Notes under the pieces: generated by a model
What the model was told of the DNA's origin: nothing
Database searches by the model: none
Seen by the model: the letters and a program-made list of their open reading frames with translations, nothing else
Translations under genes and position numbers: made by a program
Shown: piece by piece, positions 35,050 to 44,781 of the stretch
Layout: each line of letters begins with the position of its first letter
Numbering within the stretch: the stretch's first letter is position 1
Assembly: GCA_020746995.1 (NCBI GenBank)
Contig: JAGPXD010000005.1
Location: 2,790,001 to 2,854,000 of the forward strand
Length of the DNA stretch: 64,000 bases
From: Plectosphaerella cucumerina
Lineage: Eukaryota > Ascomycota > Sordariomycetes > Glomerellales > Plectosphaerellaceae
Direction of reading: 5' to 3'

Positions 35050-35410
35050 TACTCGGGGAACTTGAATCAGACGATAAGAGGAGGGTACCAGGTAGCCGAA
35101 GATACTCGTTTGTTCCAACATAAGCTCCCTTGTTCCCCCGAGGACGGGCAAGGGCAGAGGCGTTTGAATGCCCGTAAGCAACCCACATGGTCATGGGGTT
35201 CGATTTAGACTGAAAAATCTGCTGAGAGGGGGATGTCACTTTGACAGCCTGGACGATGTCCAACTGTTGGGTGCGACGCGATACCAGGTGCACTGGTGTC
35301 GTGGTCTGAAAATCTCTTGCACCATTGAAGACCAACCCACAAAATGCAATGTATTGTCTGATTCGACTGGAAGACCAGAGACTCCGTATCAGAGGCCGCC
35401 TTGCATTGCC
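35050..35410 (+). pseudogene. possible decayed HET-domain gene fragment (C-terminal part)
   Basis: One frame reads ARKQPTWSWGS at about 35170-35202, close to the xPSWSWAS block near the C-terminus of many HET-type incompatibility proteins. About 60 codons downstream, in another frame, LEDQRLRIRGRLALP (about 35367-35410) resembles the following G-x-LRLRGRL strand of those proteins. Stops and at least one frameshift separate them, and no HET core (YCWG, DALCINQ) is seen upstream. The order and spacing fit, but both matches are short, so chance is possible. Endpoints are approximate. Confidence 0.3.
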
Positions 35411-36958
35411 AACTTGCGGCAAATCTCGTCAATTAGCCCCTCTACCTTGGCTTCTTCCGAGGATCGGCCATCTCATGTCCTCACCGGTGTGCTTGGAAGC
35501 ATGCTGCCACCCGGAATTGAGCCCCCGCGCGTCCGCCCACGTCCAGGAATGGCACGGCACGACACTGGTCTGACTGGAGCTGCAAGACAGCGGGCTTGCA
35601 GCCGAACCGTCCAGGCCTACCCCTGGGCGGAGGCGTCTGATCTTTGATTTGACAACCCTGACCGGGAACCGGGTCGAGTTGGGCCAGGCAGGAAGAGGAG
35701 TGCAGTAAAGATGCCATATGCAGGATTCGTCTCGGAGTCGGGGCCGCTGCGGAATGAGAGGGCTTGCTTGGAGGAGGGGGTTGCAGATGGGCGGATGGAT
35801 GTTGGCCGACCGTGTGCCGTCCCCTAAGGTAGAACCCGAGTGCTCTTTTTAGTGCTGCGACGATCGGTCAGTGCACAAGACCTTCTAGATGAGGTGTTCA
35901 TGTACCGTTTCTGAGAAGTCCTGCTGGTCATTATGCCCTTGTCGCCGAGCCGCTAAAAAGAGTAGTGTCGTCGGGGCGTAGGGAATGTGGTCAGCCACGC
36001 TCGAATCAGTCGAAAGCCGACGCTAGGTACGAAGTAGCGGTAGACTGGTAGTGTTTGCAGTCAGATCATGTCATGAGGCGTCCTCGGCTACCTGCTTCGA
36101 AATACTCGTTTAGGGGTCGACAGGGATGCGGATGGGCCGTTGGTGATGACGGCGGCTGAGCGGGCGGGTCTCCAAGACAAACACGGCGCCGGACGTGGAC
36201 GTGGACGGGGGAAGACGGGGCGCGGAGGCGGACCCTAGGTCCTGGGCCCCCCGTTTGTACAGTACCAAAGTTGTTAGATGACGGAGCAATGTCCGCGCCA
36301 ATGACCGCGCCAGGGTGTGCGAGGGTTCGGCCTGATTGGGCAGGACCTAACCAGACACTCGGTAAGTTGCTGTTGGTGCTTGCCCGTTCAGCTTCCCAGG
36401 GATGGAAGGAGGAAGGAACAACGGGAGAGAGCTTCATCCCTCGTCGCCGTGGTCTTGGGGCAGGTGTCGGTCACTCGAAAAATGCAGCCACGGCCTTTCT
36501 ATTCCGTCCCAGACATCCAGGTACTGACCGCCTCTCTGACTGGCTGTTCCGTGCTTTTCCCCTTATGCAGGCGAGGAAGGCACCACTCAGCGAAAGATGC
36601 AGATCCTCGACTGGAGCATCGCGCCTTCCCGGGCATTCTTCGTGCCTGCCTCCCGTGCGGAAGATGACCCTGGCGCCATTCTAGGACACACCATTGAAGC
36701 ATGAGGACCGCTTCCGCCTCACCTGCGAAGAAAAAAGGTCCTCTGCCATCACATCAAGCACCTCTCAAGGCGAAGAGAAGGGCGCTCAGAAGCATAGCCC
36801 CACTCACACCGGCGCGCCATTGACCCCCAAGCTCCTCCCCTCGCCCTGTCAATGTCTCATCTCCTCCACCTCATGTCCTCTCCGTCTCCGCCCACGCCCG
36901 CTGTCCGCTGCCCGCCCGTCGCTCATGCAACCTCCAGAAATGGAGGACATCATCGTCG

Positions 36959-36983
<25 letters not shown>
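36959..36983. repeat. CA dinucleotide microsatellite
   Basis: About twelve uninterrupted CA units are followed by CTCACACC. It lies in the non-coding region upstream of the velvet gene. Confidence 0.95.
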
Positions 36984-36989
<6 letters not shown>

Positions 36990-39746
36990 CGGCCGACAAT
37001 GGATATTGGCGTCCGGGAGGGGGGCGCCAAAACACGCAAACGGGCAAAGGGCGGCAGCTCCCACATTCGTCCCGTCCAGTCACGACATTCCCGTTCATCC
37101 GGTCACACCAGACAGAGTCAATAATCGTCTCTCCCGTGCTGCACTTCGCTGCACTGCACGGCACGACCCTTCAATCCCCTCCCAGTCTCGTCATGGAAAT
37201 GGGCCCTCCCCTCGTCGACAGCATATGCGGCGCCGATAACTCGGTTACCGGTCCTCGCCTTGATGCCGTGCGACAGACATCCCGCCCTGTTCTCTCCGCC
37301 CGCATCGCATCGCATGCCAGACACTGACAGTCTGCTCTTGACGCCTTCGCCCCTCGACCTTGTCCACACCAACTCGAATGCGGCGTCATACTCGTATGCG
37401 AGCGGCCCACCCTAGCTCGGCTGCGATTGACCTCTCCGAGGACTCGCTGATGCCCTGCCCTGCCCTGTCCTGCTGCAACTCCCTTCCTCGACGGACCGGG
37501 CTGTTCTGTCACAAACAATGCCCCACTGGGCCATGCGGCTGCGCAGCAGGGCTAGCAATCATCATGTGGATTGGAGAGGGGGCAAAAGGGTTGGCTGCCG
37601 TCGACACGCCCCCGACTGGGCCACGTCGCCCGCCCGCCTCCGAGACAAGACAAACGCCTTCTTGCACATCGCCAACACGTTTCCTGCATTCGTGATTGGG
37701 GGGAGCCGGCCTGGGAGTCCAAGGCCGGGGCATGTCGGTCCTGCCCTGCAAGAAAGCCCCCTCCCTCTTCTCCAGTCCGTCCCTCCACCGTTCAATGCAT
37801 TCGCATTTGCTCATTCAAGACAGAACAGACATCCTCTCGATCTCGCGTTTGCACACCCTTCGAGAATCACGCTCGGCCGTCGGTCTTGGCGCAAGACACG
37901 GGCTGGCCGACCCCTCGCACGCACCTCACCTCGCACGCACCTGTTCCTGTTTGTGCCCGGCCCATCACGCCAGCCCGCCCCTCCTCCGCCCGCTCGTCCT
38001 CACCAAATGCCGAACCAGACTCGGTGCTGTCACGTCGGATCGCTATCACCCCTGGACATCCACGGATCTCTGCCCACCTCACTCAGCAAGTGCTGACCAG
38101 GCCAGACCAGCGAGGTTGCACCACCGGCCACCGGTGCAGGACCTGTCGCGAGTGGCGGACGGGATCTGACAGGTCACCCTGTCAGGCGTCCCCTAGGTGG
38201 CCAGAGACCTGCGTGCTTGCCTGTGCAACCGGTCAATCAACATGGGCCATCCGCTCTGCATCGACAAAGTTTATGCCCCATGCAATGCATGTATCTGCTT
38301 CAAGGGCCGCCACGTCCCCTTGCTGTCCACTGGCCGTGGTCGGTGGCGGCTTCGAGCAAACGAGCCTCGCCTGTACCCGAAAACCCGGGGCTCGCTACTC
38401 TGGTCTGCACCTCGCAAAGACCACGCAGCACAGGTGGCCCCCCTGGCCCTGCAAGGCAAGGCAAAGGCAGGACGGGTGGGTATCAGTCACATCACAGACG
38501 GGCGGGGAAGACGTCGGGCACCTCGGCCTCCTCGTCACCAAAGGCCAAGGCGCGTACCGAATGTTGGCTTTCTACTCTGACAAGAGACTTGGATGTACAT
38601 GATGTGGGTGCTTTGACAGAACCTGCCGGGGAGACGCTCTCATGCGCCTCGTGCCGGCACTGGCACCCACACCTGCCACCCTTCTCGGGGTCTGTCAAGG
38701 GCTCAAGGCTCGACAACCCGGTTTCCGGGGTGCCACCAACAGCCAAGCCAAGCATGACCCTGAACCCCCAGCGGGAACGTTGATCACAACCGATCCCCTC
38801 CCCCCACTTTCCCATGCTACATGGGTCCAGTGGCCCCCCCTCCCTCCTTCGTCCCCCTCGCCTCGTGCATCCGCCCTCTCAGCCATCACCGTTCCGAAGT
38901 ACGTGCTCTAGCCCAAGTCTATCTAGGTAGACGACCTCTCTCTCTCTTCATCTCTCCCTTGCGGCCGCATCGGAGCGCATGCGGAGGGGAGCCCTCGCCT
39001 ATAAGGTATACCCGGGCAGCCATGCTCGCTGTTCCTGTTCGCGAACCCTGAGCTCGACTTCTCCTCCTTCGTCGTCCACACCTCACCAGGCTCTGATTCT
39101 GTCACATGCTGAGAGCTGCAAGAGACCTGCGTCTTGCTGCCAAGCAATGTGAGGCGCCTTCTCACTTTTCAGCGAGACATGTCGGATTTCTTTCCGCAGG
39201 CTAACACCTTCTCCAAGACATTGGTACCAGCCTCTATCCTCTCAGGGGGAGCGTTTTCTCCGGATCATCTCCTGGCGTTTTCCAGCCACCGTCCCCACGA
39301 CCCCCCGGCACTATTGCTATTGTCTCTCTACATACTTAGTTGCCCCGTCCCCCCCTTACCCGACCCGTTTGTTCTCTGCCTTCCGGTAGACATTCGGCAA
39401 CGACCTTGGGTCGGTCGAGACACTTTGGCAGTGTTGGCCGCATATCGACCTGTCTCACCCGCCAGGCACGCATTGTTGCGGCTCGTCCTGGACCCCGTTG
39501 GGCGATCTGTCTCTCCTTGTCGACCAGTCTCCTCTTCACACTTCGGTCCTTCTGGACCACCTCCGCACGGCACATTGTGCCCTTGTCTCAGACAGTCCCT
39601 CGGCGTCCGCATCTTCTCCACCACCAACAACTACCGGCGTCCATAAAACCTCGCAGTCTTCCACAGCCTCACGCGGCAACCCGCTTCAACCGTCTGCAGC
39701 CCGTTCCACTAGCTCAGACGACGCAATCCTAATCCATCGACACCCA

Positions 39747-39794
39747 ATGACCCAGGGCCCAACCAGTCCCATGTTCGATCCCACAGCCGATTGA
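39747..39794 (+). promoter_or_regulatory. short upstream open reading frame before the velvet gene
   Basis: An ATG at 39747 opens a 15-codon frame ending in TGA at 39792-39794, 46 bp before the velvet ATG at 39841. If it lies in the mature leader it could lower translation of the main frame. A possible acceptor (CCTTTTAG at 39813-39820) means the leader may be spliced, so its presence in the mRNA is uncertain. Confidence 0.35.
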
Positions 39795-39840
39795 CTCTTG
39801 ATTTTACCGATACCTTTTAGGGTTGTCCCAATCAAGTAGC

Positions 39841-41142
39841 ATGGTCACTTACGCGCAGTACTCGGGACAGCCTGGTTATAGCAGCATGTCTCAGCAACAA
39901 GAATACTACCACCACCCCTCCAGGGAGTCTCTCCGCCTCCCGCCGATGAGATCACCTCCAAGCTTCAGCGGCCCTGACCCCAACAGGGGAGGAAACATGG
40001 GAGATAGGAGCCCCGATCGTCCCAACTACTATCCTCCTTACGTTGCCCGACAAGACCACGAGGGACCAACGGGCCTGGGACAGTACCAGGTCAAGAGACC
40101 TCGTGTCGACGCCCCTCCGGAGCCGCATCGGCCGCGCAACCTGGTCCAGACCCAGCCTCTCAGAGACTACCCGGTCTCGCCGCCAGGCTGGTCTCCCTAC
40201 CCAGAAGTCCGACAGACCCCGGAGCGGAACGTGCATCAGGCATACGGCCAGGACCTTCCCTACCGCCAGCGAGTTGAGGCCAGCCATGATACCAACTCGG
40301 CAAAGGTCGCGATCCCTTCCACCCCTGAAAGCCTGAGGGCGCCGCCGAGGCCGAGGATCGATAACACGCCACGACATGCCAATCCTTCCGAGGCCGGCCC
40401 AAGCCGTGACGCGGGATCTGTCGCCCGCAAGGCACCTCCGATGCCCCACAACCCCGTGCTCGCCGACCAGCTTCCAGGCGAGTACATCATCCGCATGCGC
40501 CAGCAGCCTCGCGCGGCGAGAGCCTGCGGCTTCGGCGACCGCGACCGTAGGTGCATCGACCCCCCGCCCATCCTCCAACTCGCCATCAACAACCCCTCGA
40601 TCACGGCAGAGGAGCACCGAGCGCGCCTCCACTACCCCTTCTACGTTGTCCACTGCACCCTCTACGACGAGACGGGCGAGGTCGACTGCACGTACATGCC
40701 CGACGGGTTCCCCCGGCAGAAGCGCATGATGGGCAATCTGGCCTCGGGCCCGTTCGTGGCAAAGGACGAGTTTGGCACCGAGGGGTGCTTCTTCCCTTTT
40801 CCCGACATGTCGATCCGCACGCCGGGCGAGTACAGGCTCAAGTTTAGCTTCGTTATGCTGGAGCCACAAAGCGGCGTCGTCGGACGCAGCTACTCCATCG
40901 GCAGCATCGTCTTCTCCGACAAGTTCCTCGTTTCTAGCGCCAAGGACTTCCCAGGAATGGTTGAGAGCAGCCCGCTCGCGCGCACGCTCAAGGAGCAGGG
41001 ATACCTCATCTCGATCCGAAAGGGAGGAGATAGCCGCAAGGGCCGCGGCGGGCGCAGGAAGAAGGCGGAGGAGAGCAGTGATGAGAGCGACGAGAGCAGT
41101 GCGGTGTCGCCACCAAGGAGGAAGAGGAAGAGTGTCCAATGA
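39841..41142 (+). CDS. velC: velvet-domain transcriptional regulator, VelC-like
   Basis: This is a single exon of 433 aa from the ATG at 39841; the open frame extends a few codons upstream without ATG. The first ~210 residues are Pro/Ser/Gln/Tyr-rich and disordered. The velvet domain spans about 212-395, with RQQPRAARACGFGDRDRRCIDPPPILQL at its start, then YPFYVVHCTLYDE, EGCFFPFPDMSIRTPGEYRL and KDFPGMVESSPLARTLKEQG. The tail is Ser/Asp/Glu-rich and ends in a PPRRKRKS nuclear signal. Velvet proteins bind DNA as homo- or heterodimers and control spores, light response and secondary metabolism. A C-terminal velvet domain after a long disordered N-terminus points to VelC rather than VosA (domain at the N-terminus), VelB (split domain) or VeA. 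The symbol is a subfamily inference. It is followed 585 bp downstream by a photolyase in the same orientation. Confidence 0.88.
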   Translation: MVTYAQYSGQPGYSSMSQQQEYYHHPSRESLRLPPMRSPPSFSGPDPNRGGNMGDRSPDRPNYYPPYVARQDHEGPTGLGQYQVKRPRVDAPPEPHRPRNLVQTQPLRDYPVSPPGWSPYPEVRQTPERNVHQAYGQDLPYRQRVEASHDTNSAKVAIPSTPESLRAPPRPRIDNTPRHANPSEAGPSRDAGSVARKAPPMPHNPVLADQLPGEYIIRMRQQPRAARACGFGDRDRRCIDPPPILQLAINNPSITAEEHRARLHYPFYVVHCTLYDETGEVDCTYMPDGFPRQKRMMGNLASGPFVAKDEFGTEGCFFPFPDMSIRTPGEYRLKFSFVMLEPQSGVVGRSYSIGSIVFSDKFLVSSAKDFPGMVESSPLARTLKEQGYLISIRKGGDSRKGRGGRRKKAEESSDESDESSAVSPPRRKRKSVQ

Positions 41143-41726
41143 CATGAGCTGGCAGGTCGTCGCGGGGAGGACGGGGAGGGGAGGATCCTGTGTAAGCTGT
41201 GAGCTGCACGGGAGGGAGGAGGGAGCGGCGACCTGCCGAAGCAATGGGGCCAACTGGCCAGGGAACGTGTCGGGCGATGGAGCATCATGATGGGGTTGGA
41301 CGGGTTACCTTTCATCTGTGCTGGTTTTCTTGAGCTACAGGCAGGGCATGGGCAGCCGGATTCGTTACGAAGGTCGTGGCATTTCTTCTTCATATTTGGT
41401 CTTGTGGACGCCGCCAGCTCATTGCATCTGGGCCGCGAAACAGGCTGAAGGGCGTTGTTGTTCCTGAAGGACCATTTTCAATTGAGGTTAATGAGACTCA
41501 GATTCATGGCTCAAGGTAGATACAAATTCAAGATGAGACAGAACCTTTGGGTTGGGTAATTTGACTCAGATCCCCTGTCGTGTTTTTTGGGTGCGGCTGG
41601 AGTACTGACATCATTGACTTTTCTTACTAGGAGCGGGCCGCGACTTCAACACCCTCTCAACCAACAACAAACGGTACCCATTGGTGATCACCCTTTTCCC
41701 CTGCATATTCGACGACATCTCTCGCC
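41143..41726 (+). promoter_or_regulatory. intergenic region upstream of the photolyase gene
   Basis: The 584 bp between the velvet stop and the photolyase ATG holds the velvet 3' UTR and the photolyase promoter. Two GATC cores (41569-41572 and 41686-41689, the latter within the palindrome GGTGATCACC) could be light-response sites bound by white-collar GATA factors. That is inference only. Confidence 0.35.
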
Positions 41727-43647
41727 ATGGGAAAGCCCCGCGTCATCTACTGGTTTCGTACGGACCTGCGTCTTCACGACTCGCCTGCCCTTGCGGCGGC
41801 GCTGGAGCTGGATCCAGAGGTGCTCTGGCCAATCTTCACATGGGATCCTCACTACGTCTACCGCGCCCGAGGCGGCGTGAACAGATGGCAGTTCCTGTGA
41901 GTTTCGCGACACCTCGAGGAGGAACTCATGCTAATGTCTGGGCAGCCTCGACTGCCAAAATGACCTCTCACAATCCATCACAAAACTCAATCCCAAGTCT
42001 AAACTCTTCGTCCTCCGCGAGGGCCCGCAGACACTCCTTCCCAAACTCTTCAAAGCATGGCGCGTGACGCACCTTGTTTTTGAAAAGGACACGGACGCCT
42101 ACGCGCGCGAGCGCGATGATGCTGCTCGTCGCGCAGCGGAGGACGCGGGCGTGGAGGTCATCACGCGGTATGGCCGCACGCTCTGGGATAGCGACGATAT
42201 TGTCGACGCGCATGGCGGGAAACCTACCATGACCATCACGCAACTCCAAAGCGCGGGGGCCAAAGTCGGTCCCATCCCTCGGCCCATTCCTGCCCCAACG
42301 AGCCTCCCGGACCCGGGCGAGATGCCCCTCGATTTCGACCAGGAGAGACCCGAGACGGAGCCGGACTTCAACGCCGATGCGCGCACGGGAGAGAAAGGCA
42401 GAAAAGGGTACGCGGGCCTCGCGGGGCCAAAGGGCGATTTTGGCGTCGAGACGCTCGAGGAGCTTGGGTTCCCGGCTGCGACGACGCCGCATCGCGGCGG
42501 GGAGACGAGAGCACTCAAAATGCTGGAGGATATCTTGAAGGATACAAAGTACACGGCTACTTTTGAGAAGCCCAAGACGAGTCCGGCGGCGTTTGAGCCG
42601 CAGGCGACGACGCTGCTGTCGCCTTACTTCCACTTTGGGGCGCTGTCGATCCGGGAGCTGTACTGGGGCGCGCAGGACGCGGTCAAGAAGTACGGCAAGG
42701 GTGCTTCGACGCCGCCGGAGAGCTTGACGGGACAGCTTTTGTTCAGGGACATGTACTTTGCGGCGCATGCGGCGCTGGGGTACAAGTTTACGCAGACGGC
42801 GGGGAACGGGTATTGTCGGTTCATACCGTGGCATCTGCGGTCCAAGGTGGACGAGGAGACGGGGTTGGTCACGGGGGAGCATCACGTTGATTCGGAGCAG
42901 GCGGAGGAGTGGTTCCAGCGGTGGAGGAAGGGGGTGACGGGTTTTCCGTGGATCGACGCGCTGATGAGGCAGCTCGCTGCGGAAGGGTGGATTCATCATC
43001 TGGGGAGGCACTCTGTGGCGTGCTTCCTGACGAGGGGGGGCTGCTATATCGACTGGGAGCGCGGGTGCGAGGTGTTTGAGGAGTGGCTGCTGGACCATGA
43101 GCCGTCATGCAACGCGGGGAACTGGCAGTGGCTGAGCTGCAGCGCGTTCTTCTCGCAGTATTTCCGGTGCTACTCGCCCGTGGCGTTTGGGCAAAAGTGG
43201 GATAAGGAGGGGGCGTTGATTCGGAAGTATGTGCCCGAGCTGGCTGGGATGGATGCAAAGTACATCTATGAGCCGTGGAAGGCGCCGCGGTCGGATCAGA
43301 AGAAGGCTGGGGTGAGGGTGGAGGGGAACGGGCTGGGGGAGAGGGAGGAGGGGACGTATCCGAGGCCGATATTTGATTTTGGCGAGAGGAGGGAGGTGTG
43401 TATTGCGGCGATGAAGAAGGCGTATAAGGTTGGGTTGCAGGGGAATGATGGGAGGGTGGCGGATGGGAGTTGGAGGGAGTTGTTTGAGGGTGATGGGGAG
43501 GTTGAGGGGGCGGATGAGGCGACGCCTGCGAAGAGTGCAAAGGCTGAGGGGAGCGGCGAGCAGCACGCGGCGGTGTCGGGGTCGGGGTCCAAGAGGCCGA
43601 GGCAGACGAGGATGCAGGATTTTGTGTCGAAGAAGGCGAAAAAGTAG
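41727..43647 (+). CDS. (6-4) photolyase / animal-type cryptochrome
   Basis: There are two exons, 41727-41896 and 41946-43647, with a 49-bp intron (GTGAGT...GGCAG, branch GCTAATG), giving 623 aa. The N-terminal photolyase alpha/beta domain begins MGKPRVIYWFRTDLRLHD. The FAD-binding helical domain (about 300-500) includes LSPYFHFGALS, GQLLFRDMYF and FPWIDALMRQL. WIHHLGRH provides the two active-site histidines (408 and 412) equivalent to Xenopus His354 and His358. ALIRKYVPEL and KYIYEPWKAPRSDQ are hallmarks of the (6-4)/animal cryptochrome branch rather than CPD or DASH types. It should repair UV (6-4) photoproducts with blue light and may also act in light signalling. The C-terminus is Lys/Arg-rich (SKRPRQTRMQDFVSKKAKK), likely nuclear. 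Wobble positions in the second half favour G, unlike neighbouring genes. Confidence 0.95.
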
Positions 43648-44781
43648 TGGTGAGGGGATGAGACGGGTAGCTGCAGATGACCGGTCAGACGAAGGGAATG
43701 GCATGATGTTCAAGTTGTCGATGCGGCGGGCATGGATATGCGTAACTTGGTACTGGCACGGGTGCTTGCAGCTGCGGATATGCGCGTGTCAGGTCACGGA
43801 GGGACGGTGAGGATTTGCACCCCCTGTGCTGGTCATGATTGCATGACATGGCATGGCATATGCCAGAGGAGAGGTAAAGTGCTTGACGTGTGGTTAGTGT
43901 GGGTGGCCGGGGGCGACTGGGTTTGTTTGTTTGCTGGTTTGGGTGATGTGTTTGCAGCTTCATTGTCTGGCGGGATGTGTGTCTTCTTCTCAATTACTTG
44001 TTCCGTCCCCTGTCCATGTCAATAAGATGAGCTTCGACGCGGATAGGCAATCATTGGAAGACTTATACAGTACCAGATAATCCTTACTAGGTGAGTTTCC
44101 AGAGTCAGTGAAATCATCAATGGCAGATGGACAATTGGCGGATGCCTGGTTTGGGCATCAAAAAGATGATCGAGATGAAGAGACAAGCTGACTAAACCTT
44201 GAAGTCGTCTTAAGACGATGTTTCGTTTGCTCCAATGGCTGCTGGGTGCCTGCCAAGCATCACCAAAACCGCCACCAAACCGCCCACGGGCGGGCACCAA
44301 TAACGGCCGGCGCTTCCACCAGGCAGCGGCCTCTACCGTCCAGCGGGCATTATAGACCAATGAGCACAGCCGTAGCTGAGGCCTTGGTGGCGTATCATAG
44401 CGCACCATACCTACCCGATTAGGCACCGCTGGGCTGCCTCCCCAGAAACATGGCAGGCACCTTTCAACGACCGACGAACAACGACACGCAAGCACCTACA
44501 AACTCATCCACAAGGCTGAAAAGCTGCTATCCGAGACACGATTTTGATTCTTCAGTCTCTCCTCAACACTTCTTCTTGCCGCCTGACTCACTCTTCCCTG
44601 GGACCACCACGACCTAGGCAGCTAGCTGACAGACGCCTATTTGAACCTGGACGGTCCCGTCTCACGTCACATCTCTCTCATCAACCTCACATCAACCTTC
44701 TCATCCTACACACAACATTCTGCATCATCGAACACAGCGCATTTCGTCAACAACTCTACTTCCACCCGGAGCATCCACACC
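43648..44781. other. intergenic region
   Basis: No gene is supported. It contains the photolyase 3' UTR and the promoter and leader of the next gene. From about 44530 to 44781 it is C/T/A-rich as in other leaders here. The open frame continues upstream of 44782 but without an ATG. Confidence 0.5.

Larger units (their letters stand above)
33843..39840. other. 6.0-kb gene-free stretch upstream of velvet gene
   Basis: No intact gene is supported. The segment 34000-35700 is less GC-rich than its flanks and contains a possible HET-domain relic (listed separately). A CA dinucleotide repeat lies at 36959-36983. From about 37100 to 39840 the sequence is pyrimidine-rich, as expected for a long promoter and leader. 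A CTATAAGG element at about 38999-39006 could be a TATA box. Long upstream regions are common for fungal developmental regulators. Confidence 0.45.

Noticed and set aside
37571..38602. 343-codon plus-strand frame in the region upstream of the velvet gene
   Set aside because: It shows no motif and no codon bias, and its composition matches the surrounding C-rich non-coding sequence.
39952..41253. 433-codon minus-strand frame opposite the velvet gene
   Set aside because: It is an antisense shadow without family motifs; the plus strand encodes a clear velvet domain.
41968..43098. 376-codon minus-strand frame opposite the photolyase
   Set aside because: It is Arg/Pro/Leu-rich shadow sequence caused by the G-rich coding strand.
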